A DNA stretch of 64,000 nucleotides from Kribbella soli (GCF_004331345.1 NZ_SJJZ01000002.1:496001-560000), one strand, 5' to 3'. Shown: positions 7,857 through 16,951, counted from the stretch's first letter. The notes: generated from the sequence alone by a model not told the origin. Translations and numbers: made by a program.

Positions 7857-8639
7857 ATGGACGACGAGGTGTTCCGGGCGCTCGCGGATCCCAGCCGGCG
7901 ACGGCTGCTCGATCTGCTGAACGTGCGCAACGGGCAGACGCTGCGCGAGCTGTGCGCCGAGCTCGACATGGCGCGGCAGTCCGTCAGCAAGCATCTCGCC
8001 GTACTCGAGAGCGCGAACCTCGTCAGCACCGTGTGGCGCGGCCGGGAGAAGCTGCACCACCTGAACGCGGAGCCGATCAACGCCATCGCCGATCGCTGGA
8101 TACATCAGTACGACCGTCGGCGGGTTCAGCTGTTCGCCGACCTCAAGACGGCTTTGGAGGCTGAAGTGACAGACAATGACTTCGTCTACACCACGTACAT
8201 CCGGACCACGCCCGAGCGGTTGTGGCAGGCGCTGACCGACCCGGCGTTCACTGAGCAGTACTGGCAGCTCCACCACGAGACCGACTGGAAGCCCGGCTCC
8301 CCGATGGTGTGGCACCAGGGCGACGTCGTGATCTCCGGACCGGGGCAGGTCGTCGTCGAGCACACGCCGTACACGCGGCTGTCCTATGCCTGGCACCACA
8401 TCACGCCCGAGTTCGCGCAGAAGTTCGGGATCGACGAGGCGACGTACGAGCGGACCAGCCGCGAGCCGTTGTCGACGGCAACGTTCGAGCTCGAGCCGGT
8501 CGACGGCCAGGTGAAGCTCACCGTGATCCACAGCGGCTTCGAACCGGACAGCACGATCCGGACCATGATCCAGGACGGCTGGCCGCAACTGCTGGCGGAC
8601 CTGAAATCCTTGCTGGAGACCGCAGCCGCCACCGTGTAG
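7857..8639 (+). CDS. ArsR-type HTH fused to AHSA1/SRPBCC domain
   Basis: 260 residues. Residues 1-95 form an ArsR winged helix (FRALADPSRRRLLDLL, then LRELCAELDMARQSVSKHLAVLE) with no metal-binding CxC. Residues about 105-255 form an AHSA1/START-like hydrophobic-ligand domain (YIRTTPERLWQALTDPAFTEQYW through DGWPQLLADLKSLLE). More often these two domains are separate adjacent genes; the fusion suggests direct ligand control of DNA binding. The ATG at 7857 has GGAG 4 bases upstream. Two palindromic operators overlap its promoter. The sulfatase gene starts 12 bases downstream and is probably in the same operon. Confidence 0.88.
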   Translation: MDDEVFRALADPSRRRLLDLLNVRNGQTLRELCAELDMARQSVSKHLAVLESANLVSTVWRGREKLHHLNAEPINAIADRWIHQYDRRRVQLFADLKTALEAEVTDNDFVYTTYIRTTPERLWQALTDPAFTEQYWQLHHETDWKPGSPMVWHQGDVVISGPGQVVVEHTPYTRLSYAWHHITPEFAQKFGIDEATYERTSREPLSTATFELEPVDGQVKLTVIHSGFEPDSTIRTMIQDGWPQLLADLKSLLETAAATV

Positions 8640-8651
8640 CAGGAGTCCCGC

Positions 8652-9920
8652 GTGCCCCGTCCGAACATCGTGATCATCTACACCGACGACCTCGGCTGGG
8701 GCGACCTCGGCTGCTACGGCAGCCCGGACATCCGGACGCCGCATCTCGACGCGCTGGCCTCCCGCGGTGTCCGGATGACTGATTGGTACTCGAACTCCCC
8801 CGTCTGCTCGCCGTCGCGGGCCGCGCTGCTGACCGGGCGGCATCCGGCGCACGCCGGTGTCGAGTCGATCCTCGGCGCGAAGCGGGACACCCACGGTCTG
8901 CCACCGCAGTCCACGCTCGCGTCGGCGATGTCGACGGCCGGCTGGCGTACGGCGGTGTTCGGCAAATGGCACCTCGGCGTCGAGCCCGGGTCGGCACCGC
9001 TCCGGTTCGGGTTCGACCACCACTTCGGGTTCCGGGCCGGCTGTGTCGACTACTACTCGCACATCATGTACTGGGGTGTGCGGAACCCGTTGCACGATCT
9101 GTGGTCGGACGACGACGAGGTCTGGCACAACGGCGACTACCTGACCGACCTGATCACCGATCGCGCGGTCGAGTTCATCACGGACGCTCACGATCCGTTC
9201 CTCTGCTACGTCGCGTACAACGCGCCGCACTACCCGATGCACGCGCCGGCCGACGCGATGGCGCAGTACGCGCACCTGCCCTGGGACAAGCAGGTGATGG
9301 CGGCGATGATCAGCCGGGTGGACGACGGCGTCGGGCGGATCGTCGAGGCGCTGGAGCGGACCGGGCGGCTCGACGACACGATCATCTTCTTCTCGTCCGA
9401 CAACGGGCCGTCGGCGGAGGAACGCAACTGGCTCGGCGGCGAGGAGATCGCGTACGCCGGCGGCTCGACCGGCGGGCTGCGCGGTCACAAGGGGTCGCTG
9501 TTCGAGGGCGGCATCCGCGTCCCCGGTATCTGGTCCTGGCCGTCCACGCTGCCGTCCGCTGTCACGTCCGCCGAGCCCGCGATGATGATGGACGTGACGC
9601 CGACGGTGCTGACCGCCGCTGGCCTCACCCCGCCTGCCGATGTCGATGGCATTGCGCTCTTCACCGCCAGCACGCCCGAACGCACCCTGACCTGGGAGTA
9701 CGCCGGACAGCAAGCGATCCGCCGCGGCCCGTGGAAGCTCGTCACCGACCCGGCCGAACGACTGGGCGCCCCGCAGACGCCCGGCCAGCACCTCTTCAAC
9801 CTCATCGAGGACCCGGCCGAAACCAAGGACCTCTCGAGCTCACACCCCGAGGTCCTCGCCCAACTCCTCGAGGCGAACCGCGACTGGACCAGCACCCTCG
9901 AGAGCTGGCGAGCCTCTTAA
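8652..9920 (+). CDS. Type I sulfatase (arylsulfatase family)
   Basis: 422 residues. Hydrolyses sulfate esters using a formylglycine made from Cys52 in the CSPSR signature, followed by AALLTGRHPAHAG. Calcium-binding Asp residues are in YTDDLGWGD near the N-terminus and SSDNGPS in the middle; His in GKWHLG is also conserved. No signal peptide is visible, so the enzyme may act in the cytoplasm or on imported sulfated sugars or phenols. The GTG start follows GGAG. It sits 12 bases behind the ArsR-AHSA1 gene, implying repression by that regulator. Its stop overlaps the convergent helicase gene by 4 bases. Confidence 0.9.
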   Translation: MPRPNIVIIYTDDLGWGDLGCYGSPDIRTPHLDALASRGVRMTDWYSNSPVCSPSRAALLTGRHPAHAGVESILGAKRDTHGLPPQSTLASAMSTAGWRTAVFGKWHLGVEPGSAPLRFGFDHHFGFRAGCVDYYSHIMYWGVRNPLHDLWSDDDEVWHNGDYLTDLITDRAVEFITDAHDPFLCYVAYNAPHYPMHAPADAMAQYAHLPWDKQVMAAMISRVDDGVGRIVEALERTGRLDDTIIFFSSDNGPSAEERNWLGGEEIAYAGGSTGGLRGHKGSLFEGGIRVPGIWSWPSTLPSAVTSAEPAMMMDVTPTVLTAAGLTPPADVDGIALFTASTPERTLTWEYAGQQAIRRGPWKLVTDPAERLGAPQTPGQHLFNLIEDPAETKDLSSSHPEVLAQLLEANRDWTSTLESWRAS

Positions 9921-12043
9921 GGACGCTTGTGGATGATCAGCGGGAGAACCGCGGCCGCACCTGCTTCGCGAAGTTTGGCCGCAGCTACCGTGACCGGCCA
10001 CTGCGACGACGTGGAGTCGACGAGTAGCAGGACGGTGCGTGCTGTGACGGCCTGGGCCGTGGCGCCGTCCACCTGGATACCGTCCCGCCAGACTTTCGCC
10101 TCCTCGGCCGACGACAGGTCGTCGGTGTAGCCGGTCCGGTCGATGGTCAGCTCCGCCCGCTCCAACCGTCCTACGCCGGCAACGTGATCCGCAACCGCGG
10201 ACGTGAGGTCCCGGTAACCCCCGGCAGCGAGCGGTACGACGACATCCGGCCGGGCGGACCACGACCCCCGCCATCGGGACAGCGCCGCGACGGCACCGGC
10301 CTGCAACGCCTCGACTGCATCCGTCGCGGGCGAGCCGCCGAACGCTCCCTGCAAGACCTCGCGCCACTCGGGCGCGTCGGCGTACACGATGATGCGGCCC
10401 GGCTCGGCGGAGAGGGCGGGTGGGATCTTCCCGCGGGCGCCGAACGCGCCGCCCGGCCACATCTTCCGCGTCTCCAGGACGTGGACCTCGCCGCGCAGCG
10501 ACCGCGTGATCGTCGCGACGGTCTCCGGATCGGGCCGCTCCACCAACGGCTCCGGCAGCGCGCCCAGACACACCGAGCACCGGCCGCACGGCTCGGCCGA
10601 CGGATCGTCCAGCGACTCCTGGAGAAGTTGCATCAGACAACGATCGCCGCGGGTGTACGCACGCATGATGTCGGCCTCGCGCCGTCGTACCGACACGATC
10701 CCGTCGTAGTGAGCCGCGTCGAACGTCCACTCGGCGCCGGTCCGGACCCAGCCGCGCTCGACCCGGTCGACGGCTCCGTCGACTGCGAGTTGCTTCAGCA
10801 TCAGCTCGACCCGGGTCCGGCGCAGTCCGGTCTCGGCCTCCAACGCCGGCACGGTCGCGGGCTGATCCGGCCCGTAGCTCTCCAGCGCGCGGAGCAGGCG
10901 CTGCACGTTCTCCGGCACCGGGATCGTCGCGGTCGCGAAATAGTCCCACACGCCGGCGTCCGCGTCGGACGGCAGCAACGCCACCACCGCGTGATCGATG
11001 CCGCGGCCGGCGCGGCCGACCTGCTGGTAGTACGAGACCGGTGAGGGCGGCGAGCCGACATGCACGACGAACCCGAGGTCCGGTTTGTCGTACCCCATCC
11101 CCAGCGCCGACGTCGCGATCAACGCCTTCAGCTGGTTGGCGCGCAGCGCGTCCTCGAGACGCTCCCGCTCCCCCGCCTCCAGCTGGCCTGTGTACGCCGC
11201 GACCGGTACATCCTGCCCGTGGACCTCCTGGATCACCGCGGCGAGGCGTTGCGCGTCGGCGACCGTCAACGCGTACACGATGCCCGATCCAGGAAGCGTC
11301 GGCAGCACGTCGACGACCCACGCGAATCGATCCAGTGGCGACAGCGCATCCACGACCGCGAGCTGCAGACTCGATCGCGCCAGCGGACCACGCAGTACCA
11401 GCGTCGACTCACCGAGCTGCTTCGCGACGTCCTCCGTCACGCGCGAGTTGGCCGTCGCTGTCGTCGCGAGCACCGGCGTCTTCGGGTTCAGTTGCTGCAG
11501 GACCTCGGACACCCGGCGATAGTCCGGGCGGAAGTCGTGACCCCAGTCCGACACCGCATGCGCTTCGTCGATCACCAGCAGACCGATCTGCCCGGCCAGA
11601 CCGTCCAGCACGCGCCGTCCGAAGCCCGGATTCGCCAGGCGCTCCGGGGAGACCAGCAGGACGTCGACCGCGCCGGAGCGCAGATCGTGCTCGATGCTCG
11701 ACCACTCGTCGATGTTGTTCGAGTTCAGCGTCGCGGCGCGGAGCCCTGCACGGCTCGCCGCGGCCACCTGGTCACGCATCAACGAGAGCAGCGGTGAAAC
11801 CACCAGCGTCGGGCCGAACCCCTCGGCCCGCCGGATCGCTGTCGCGGCCCAGTAGACCGCAGACTTTCCCCAGCCGGTCGCCTGGACGACGAGCACCCGC
11901 GCGGCCGCCTCGCACAACGCGGCAACCGCGGTCTCCTGATCCGTCCGCAGCCGCGCGTCGTCCCCCGCGATCGCGTGGATCAGGTCACCCGCAACCTTCG
12001 CCCGGTCGTCGGTCAGAGTCAGCATCGCCGCAGTCTCGCCCAT
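9917..12043 (-). CDS. RecQ-family ATP-dependent DNA helicase
   Basis: 708 residues. Superfamily 2 helicase core with Walker A ATGWGKS at 55-61, DEAH at 159-162 and the RecQ-specific SDWGHDFRPDYRR segment. Motif VI is QQVGRAGRG. A zinc-binding subdomain follows (CLMQLLQESLDDPSAEPCGRCSVC, four Cys). The last 150 residues resemble the phosphoribosyltransferase-like tail of actinobacterial RecQ homologues rather than an HRDC domain. Acts 3'-5' on recombination and repair intermediates in the family. The ATG at 12043 is taken; upstream codons are low-complexity and Gly-rich. Orthology to E. coli recQ is not certain, so no symbol is given. Confidence 0.88.
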   Translation of the reverse strand: MGETAAMLTLTDDRAKVAGDLIHAIAGDDARLRTDQETAVAALCEAAARVLVVQATGWGKSAVYWAATAIRRAEGFGPTLVVSPLLSLMRDQVAAASRAGLRAATLNSNNIDEWSSIEHDLRSGAVDVLLVSPERLANPGFGRRVLDGLAGQIGLLVIDEAHAVSDWGHDFRPDYRRVSEVLQQLNPKTPVLATTATANSRVTEDVAKQLGESTLVLRGPLARSSLQLAVVDALSPLDRFAWVVDVLPTLPGSGIVYALTVADAQRLAAVIQEVHGQDVPVAAYTGQLEAGERERLEDALRANQLKALIATSALGMGYDKPDLGFVVHVGSPPSPVSYYQQVGRAGRGIDHAVVALLPSDADAGVWDYFATATIPVPENVQRLLRALESYGPDQPATVPALEAETGLRRTRVELMLKQLAVDGAVDRVERGWVRTGAEWTFDAAHYDGIVSVRRREADIMRAYTRGDRCLMQLLQESLDDPSAEPCGRCSVCLGALPEPLVERPDPETVATITRSLRGEVHVLETRKMWPGGAFGARGKIPPALSAEPGRIIVYADAPEWREVLQGAFGGSPATDAVEALQAGAVAALSRWRGSWSARPDVVVPLAAGGYRDLTSAVADHVAGVGRLERAELTIDRTGYTDDLSSAEEAKVWRDGIQVDGATAQAVTARTVLLLVDSTSSQWPVTVAAAKLREAGAAAVLPLIIHKRP

Positions 12044-12122
12044 GCCGACGACAGTAGACGCCTCTACCCCCAAACCGCGGCCCCCGAGCCCACCACCTGT
12101 GGATAACCCGGCCGGCATTGGG

Positions 12123-12602
12123 TCAGGCGCACTTGCCGGGGTGGCAGGGTTCTCCGTTGGTGGCGACGAGGCGGCGGGGACCAGGGCCTGTGGTGGCGAG
12201 GGTGTCGTGGGGGTTGGCCAGGGCGCAGCGGTCGATCGAGAGGCAGCCGCAGCCGACGCAGTCCTTGAAGTCGTCCCGGAGCTGTTCGAGGTGCACGATG
12301 CGGCGGTCGAGCTCCGCCTGCCAGCACTCCGAGATGCGCTCCCAGTCCGCCCGCGTCGGCGTACGGTTCTCCGGCAGCAGCTTGAGGATCGCGGCCACCT
12401 CCGCGAGCGGTACTCCGACCCGCTGGGCGATCCTGACCAACGCCACCCGCCGCAACGTGTCCCGCTTGTAGCGGCGCTGGTTTCCCGACGTACGGCGACT
12501 GATGATCAGCCCCTGCCGCTCGTAGAAGTGCAGAGCCGAGATCGCCACGCCGCTGCGCTGCGACAGCTGCCCGACCGTCAACTCACCCGGCTCGATGTCC
12601 AT
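12123..12602 (-). CDS. soxR: Redox-sensitive MerR-family regulator SoxR
   Basis: 159 residues. N-terminal MerR HTH (LTVGQLSQRSGVAISALHFYE), dimerisation helix, then the [2Fe-2S] ligands C-x2-C-x-C-x5-C at Cys115, 118, 120 and 126 (CVGCGCLSIDRC). This is exactly the SoxR spacing; oxidation of the cluster by redox-cycling compounds or nitric oxide activates transcription. In actinomycetes SoxR mostly controls efflux and detoxification genes rather than soxS. The ATG at 12602 follows GGAGGG. An 18-bp SoxR box lies 15 bp upstream of the start codon, implying autoregulation. The MFS gene just upstream is a plausible functional partner. Confidence 0.93.
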   Translation of the reverse strand: MDIEPGELTVGQLSQRSGVAISALHFYERQGLIISRRTSGNQRRYKRDTLRRVALVRIAQRVGVPLAEVAAILKLLPENRTPTRADWERISECWQAELDRRIVHLEQLRDDFKDCVGCGCLSIDRCALANPHDTLATTGPGPRRLVATNGEPCHPGKCA

Positions 12603-12617
12603 TGCCCATCCCTCCAA

Positions 12618-12635
12618 CCTCAACTTATATCGAGG
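12618..12635 (-). promoter_or_regulatory. SoxR box
   Basis: CCTCAACTTATATCGAGG matches the enterobacterial soxS-type SoxR box (CCTCAAGTTAACTTGAGG) at 14 of 18 positions, including both outer CCTC/GAGG quartets. It lies between the MFS stop and the soxR start, the expected place for SoxR to act on its own promoter. Confidence 0.75.
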
Positions 12636-12648
12636 CTAGCGGAAGGAG

Positions 12649-13923
12649 TCAGGCGGTTACGAGGCGGCGTCCGATGCTCGCGGACATCAAGGCGGCCGCC
12701 GCGCAGAGCCCGCCGGCCAGGTACCACGCCAGGTTGTAGCTGCCCTGCGCGTCCCGGATCACACCAGCACCGGTCGCGGCCAGCGCTGCGCCGACCTGGT
12801 GCGACGCGAACACCCAGCCGAACACGATCGGCCCGTCCTCGCCGAACCACTCGCGGCACAGCGCGACGGTCGGCGGCACGGTCGCCACCCAGTCCAGCCC
12901 GTAGAAGATGATGAACACCCAGGTACTCGGAGCAGCCGTCGGTCCGAGCAGCGACGGCAGCACCAGCAGCGACAGGCCACGCAGCGAGTAATAGGCGATC
13001 AGCAGGTACCGCGGGTCCCACCGGTCGGTCAGGTACCCGGAGAGGATCGTCCCGCCCACGTCGAACACACCTACCAGCGCCAGCAGCGACGCTGCAGTCG
13101 TGACCGGCATGCCGTGATCGTGCGCCGCCGTCACGAAGTGCGTCCCGATCAGACCGTTCGTCGACGCACCACAGATCGCGAACCCGCCCGCCAGCATCCA
13201 GAACGCAGGCCGCCGCGCTGCCATCCGCAGGGCGTTCAGCGCTCGCATTGCGCTACTACCGGTCATCTCCACCCGCTGCCCCGCAGTACTGCCCTCCGGA
13301 GCGCCGTACGCACGCAACCCGACATCACTCGGGTAGTCCCGCAGGAAGAACAGCACCAGCGGTACGACGGCCAGCGCCGCACCCGCTGCTACGAGCGCGG
13401 GCACCCGCCAGCCGTAGTTCGACGCCAGAGACGCGATCAGTGGCAGGAAGATCAGCTGACCGGTCGCACCGGCCGCTGTGAGGATCCCGGTCACCAGACC
13501 GCGACGGTGTACGAACCAGCGCCCGGTGATCGTCGCTACGAACGTCATCGACATCGACCCGGTGCCAACGCCGACCAGGAGCCCCCAGCAGAGCAGCAGC
13601 TGCCAGGAGGCGGTCATGAAGACGGTCAAGCCGCTGCCCAGCGCGATCAGGACCAGTGCGCCGCTGACGACCTTCCGCAGCCCGAGCCGGTCCATCAGTG
13701 CGGCAGCGAACGGCGAGATCCCGCCGAACAGCAGCAGGTTGATCGACACCGCGGCCGAGATCGTCGCGTGCGACCACCCGAACTCCTCGTGCAGCGGATC
13801 GAGCAGCACACTCGGCACCGACCGGAACCCAGCCGCGCCGATCAGCGTCACGAACCCGACCACAGCGACCGCCCAGGCCAGGTGCACCCGGGGAGCCTTC
13901 TTCGTCTCCAGAATCTGCGTCAC
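12649..13923 (-). CDS. Major facilitator superfamily transporter
   Basis: 424 residues with about 12 hydrophobic helices split by a central hydrophilic loop (about residues 195-225). The motif A equivalent LMDRLGLRKV lies between helices 2 and 3. Overall it resembles the monocarboxylate/oxalate-formate antiporter branch. No substrate can be deduced. It lies 46 bases upstream of soxR in the same direction, which hints at redox-drug or toxin export, but this is inference. Its start faces the GlxA-type regulator across a palindrome-bearing spacer, so that regulator is another candidate controller. Confidence 0.83.
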   Translation of the reverse strand: MTQILETKKAPRVHLAWAVAVVGFVTLIGAAGFRSVPSVLLDPLHEEFGWSHATISAAVSINLLLFGGISPFAAALMDRLGLRKVVSGALVLIALGSGLTVFMTASWQLLLCWGLLVGVGTGSMSMTFVATITGRWFVHRRGLVTGILTAAGATGQLIFLPLIASLASNYGWRVPALVAAGAALAVVPLVLFFLRDYPSDVGLRAYGAPEGSTAGQRVEMTGSSAMRALNALRMAARRPAFWMLAGGFAICGASTNGLIGTHFVTAAHDHGMPVTTAASLLALVGVFDVGGTILSGYLTDRWDPRYLLIAYYSLRGLSLLVLPSLLGPTAAPSTWVFIIFYGLDWVATVPPTVALCREWFGEDGPIVFGWVFASHQVGAALAATGAGVIRDAQGSYNLAWYLAGGLCAAAALMSASIGRRLVTA

Positions 13924-13939
13924 CCGATCAAGAATGAGG

Positions 13940-13995
13940 GTTCGATCGTCATCGAACTAGTGGCCAGATAGCCAACATGTGTCAAGATATGGCCA
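13940..13995. promoter_or_regulatory. Divergent promoter region with candidate operators
   Basis: GTTCGAT-CGTC-ATCGAAC (13940-13957) is a perfect 7-bp-arm palindrome in the MFS/GlxA-type spacer. A second pair, TGGCCA at 13961-13966 and 13990-13995, flanks the first ATG of the regulator. Either could be an operator for the GlxA-type protein. This is seen in sequence only. Confidence 0.45.
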
Positions 13996-14975
13996 TGAGT
14001 CGTCATCTGGCCGCCGTCGGTCCCCATGTGGTCGCCGTCCTCGCCCTCGAGCCAGTGGTCGGGTTCGACCTGACCATCCCGCCGACGGTCCTGGGTGCCG
14101 CCACCAAGGCCGACGGCACCAAGCTGTACGACATCCGCATCTGCGGACTCGGCGGACCGGTGCGGGCCGGCGCCGGGTTCAACCTCGTCCCGGACCACGG
14201 CCCCGAGGCCCTCGCCGAAGCGGACACAGTGATCGTCCCAGGAACCTACATCCCCCAGCCGCGGTACGAAGGCACGCTGCCCGACGACCTCGCCGCCGCG
14301 CTCGCCACGATTCGCCCGGGCACGCGGATCGCCTCGATCTGCACCGGCGCGTTCGTCCTCGGCGCGGCCGGCTATCTGGACGGGCGGCCGGCGACGACGC
14401 ACTGGGAGCGGGCCGAACTGTTCCGCAGCGTGTACCCGCAGGTGAAGCTCGACGAGGACAAGCTGTTCATCGACGACGGCGACGTACTCACCTCGGCCGG
14501 TCTGGCGGCGGGCGTCGACCTCTGCCTCCACCTGATCCGCCGTGACTTCGGCAGCGAGGTCGCCAACCGGGCCGCCCGGCACTGCGTCGTACCGCCGTGG
14601 CGTGACGGCGGGCAGTCGCAGTACATCGAGCGCGTCGTACCCGAGGAAGGCAGTGAGGGTACGTCGCCGACGCGGGCCTGGGCACTCGAACGGCTCGGTG
14701 AGGACATCAGCCTCGCGGCGATGGCGGAGCATGCGCGGATGAGCGTGCGCACGTTCAGCCGGCGCTTCAAGGCCGAGACCGGACAGTCGCCCGGCACCTG
14801 GCTGCTGCAGCAGCGCATTCGGCACGCGTGCCAGCTGCTCGAGACCACCGACCTGTCCGTCGACCGCGTCGCCGAGGAGGCCGGCCTCGGCACGGCGGCC
14901 TCCCTACGACACCACCTGCGGTCCGAGCTGGGCGTCTCCCCGCTCGCCTACCGCAAGACATTCCGGGCGGGCTAG
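13977..14975 (+). CDS. GlxA-type regulator: DJ-1/PfpI domain plus AraC HTH
   Basis: 332 residues. Residues about 10-190 form a DJ-1/PfpI (class I glutamine amidotransferase-like) sensor domain with the nucleophile-elbow segment IASICTGAFVLGAAGYLDG. The last 100 residues contain two AraC helix-turn-helices (ISLAAMAEHARMSVRTFSRRFK and LSVDRVAEEAGLGTAASLRHH). Such proteins usually activate a neighbouring metabolic or transport gene; here the divergent MFS carrier is the obvious target. In-frame ATGs at 13989 and 13995 are alternative starts; 13995 would leave the TGGCCA pair wholly upstream. Confidence 0.87.
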   Translation: MCQDMAMSRHLAAVGPHVVAVLALEPVVGFDLTIPPTVLGAATKADGTKLYDIRICGLGGPVRAGAGFNLVPDHGPEALAEADTVIVPGTYIPQPRYEGTLPDDLAAALATIRPGTRIASICTGAFVLGAAGYLDGRPATTHWERAELFRSVYPQVKLDEDKLFIDDGDVLTSAGLAAGVDLCLHLIRRDFGSEVANRAARHCVVPPWRDGGQSQYIERVVPEEGSEGTSPTRAWALERLGEDISLAAMAEHARMSVRTFSRRFKAETGQSPGTWLLQQRIRHACQLLETTDLSVDRVAEEAGLGTAASLRHHLRSELGVSPLAYRKTFRAG

Positions 14976-16102
14976 GTCAGAACGACCAGGTCGTGCGGCT
15001 GGTTGTTCATCGACTCGACGCCGTCCGCGGTCACCACGACGATGTCCTCGATGCGCGCGCCCCAGCGACCGGCCTGGTAGATGCCCGGCTCGACGCTGAA
15101 CGCCATGCCTTCCGCCAGCGGCAGGTCGTTGCCCGCGACGATGTACGGCTCCTCATGGACGTCCAGCCCGATCCCGTGCCCGGTCCGGTGGATGAAGAAG
15201 TCGCCGAAGCCCGCCGCTGCGATGACGTCCCGGGCGGCGGCGTCGATCGACTCGGCGGTCGCACCGGGCCGAACGGCATCCACCGCGGCCTGCTGAGCCT
15301 CCTGCAGTACGGCGTACGTCGCGGCGACGTCGGCGTCCCGCGGCGTACCCACGGCGTACGTCCGTGTGGAGTCCGAGTTGTAGCCCTCGGCAACCGGACC
15401 GCCGATGTCGACGACCACCACGTCGCCGGCCTCGATCACCCGGTCGGACAGTGCGTGGTGCGGGCTCGCGCCGTTCGGGCCGCTGCCGACAATCACGAAG
15501 TCCGCCCCGGTGTGGCCCTCCTCGACGATCGCGGCCTCGATGTCGGCGCCGACCTCGGCCTCGGTCCGGCCGGGACGCAGCCACTCGCCGACGCGGGCGT
15601 GCACGCGGTCGATCGCCGCGCCCGCCTTCCGCAGCGCGTCGATCTCGGCCGCGTCCTTCCGCATCCGCAACTCACCGACGATCGGCCCGGCCAGCACCTG
15701 CTCGGCCTTCGGCAGCGCCTCCCGGAACCCGAGGACGTGCAGCGCCGGCGTGAAGTCGCTGACCGCGACCCGCTCGGCGCCACCCAGTCGCTCGGCCGCG
15801 AGGTTGTACGGGTCGACGCCGTCCACCCAAGTGATCACGTCGACGCCCAGCTCCGCCAGCGGCAGATCGGCGTACCCGGGCGCTTCCAGCTTCGGTACGA
15901 CGAGTGCCGGGGCGCCGTCGGCCGGGATCACGAGCGTAGTGAGGCGCTCCAACGAGCCACCCGGCTGACCGATCAGGTAGCGCAGGTCGGAGCCTGGCGT
16001 GATCACCAGACCGGTGCCGGCCGCGGCCTCGCGGGCACGGTCCAGGCGGGCACGAAGGACGGCGACATCATGGACGGGAGGGAGTGCTGAGCGACGGGCC
16101 AT
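14972..16102 (-). CDS. M24-family metallopeptidase (Xaa-Pro aminopeptidase-like)
   Basis: 376 residues in the pita-bread fold. The five metal ligands are recognisable: Asp in VVDIGG, Asp in SDSTRTY, His in HRTGHGIGLDVHEEP, Glu in FSVEPGIY and Glu in ARIEDIVVV. The N-terminal creatinase-like domain (about residues 1-135) contains SDLRYLIGQPGGSLERLT. It likely cleaves X-Pro peptide bonds in the cytoplasm. Its end overlaps that of the GlxA-type gene by 4 bases on the other strand. Confidence 0.9.
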   Translation of the reverse strand: MARRSALPPVHDVAVLRARLDRAREAAAGTGLVITPGSDLRYLIGQPGGSLERLTTLVIPADGAPALVVPKLEAPGYADLPLAELGVDVITWVDGVDPYNLAAERLGGAERVAVSDFTPALHVLGFREALPKAEQVLAGPIVGELRMRKDAAEIDALRKAGAAIDRVHARVGEWLRPGRTEAEVGADIEAAIVEEGHTGADFVIVGSGPNGASPHHALSDRVIEAGDVVVVDIGGPVAEGYNSDSTRTYAVGTPRDADVAATYAVLQEAQQAAVDAVRPGATAESIDAAARDVIAAAGFGDFFIHRTGHGIGLDVHEEPYIVAGNDLPLAEGMAFSVEPGIYQAGRWGARIEDIVVVTADGVESMNNQPHDLVVLT

Positions 16103-16146
16103 ACCTGAATCTAAAACTGTCGGGAGGGGTTGCTACAACTTGCCCC

Positions 16147-16923
16147 ATGACCCTGCACCATGTGTCCTTCGGCGAAGGCGTACCGGTTCTCGCGTTGCAC
16201 GGCTGGACGCCGGACCACCGGCTGATGACCGGCTGCCTGGAGCCGATCTTCACCGAACTGCCCGGCTACCGCCGCCTCTACCCCGACCTGCCCGGGATGG
16301 GCCAGAGCCCGGCCGGCGACATCGACAGCTCCGACGGCATCCTGGCGGCGGTGCGCGCGTTCATCGACGAGCAGATCGGCGACGAGCCGTTCGTGCTCCT
16401 CGGCGAGTCGTACGGCGGGTATCTCGCCCGCGGCCTGGTCGCCGAGCGACCCGAGCAGATCCTCGGCATCGGACTGATCTGCCCGACCGGCGAGCTCTGG
16501 CACAAGGACCGTAAGCTGCCCGACCACGTCGTACTGCGGACCGAGCCGGGAGTACTCGAGTCGCTCGAGGAGGGCGAGGACTTCACCGATCTCGCCGTCG
16601 TGCAGACCGCCGCGGCGCTGGCCGCGTACCGCTCGGACGTGGCGCCGGGTCTCGCGGTCGCCGACACAGCGGCGATGGACCGCATCCAGAAGAACTGGGC
16701 ACTGTCGACGGCACCGGAGAGCGGTCCGCCGTACGACGGACCGTCCCTCATCATGTGCGGCCGGCAGGACGCGGTGACGGGATACGAGGATCTGTACGGT
16801 CTGCTCCCCCACTACCCGCGCGCCACGTACGCCGTACTGGACGTCGCCGGCCACAACCTCCAACTCGAACAACCCGCCCTGTTCGGCGCCTTGATCCGCG
16901 AATGGCTGCAACGCCTGCCGTAA
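16147..16923 (+). CDS. Alpha/beta-hydrolase
   Basis: 258 residues. Nucleophile elbow GESYGG with Ser88, oxyanion region LALHGWTPDH near residue 20, and catalytic His in DVAGHNLQLEQP near the C-terminus. The strand-5 turn PDLPGMGQSP is typical of esterase/haloperoxidase-like members. No signal peptide. The ATG at 16147 is chosen over an ATG 63 bases upstream because the fold starts directly after it; no strong ribosome site is seen. Substrate unknown. Confidence 0.82.
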   Translation: MTLHHVSFGEGVPVLALHGWTPDHRLMTGCLEPIFTELPGYRRLYPDLPGMGQSPAGDIDSSDGILAAVRAFIDEQIGDEPFVLLGESYGGYLARGLVAERPEQILGIGLICPTGELWHKDRKLPDHVVLRTEPGVLESLEEGEDFTDLAVVQTAAALAAYRSDVAPGLAVADTAAMDRIQKNWALSTAPESGPPYDGPSLIMCGRQDAVTGYEDLYGLLPHYPRATYAVLDVAGHNLQLEQPALFGALIREWLQRLP

Positions 16924-16951
16924 ATCGCTACCAGCGGGTAATGTCAGGCGC

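Noticed and set aside
7758..9791. 677-codon open frame on the minus strand
   Set aside because: Antisense to the ArsR-AHSA1 and sulfatase genes, both well supported; no recognisable domain.
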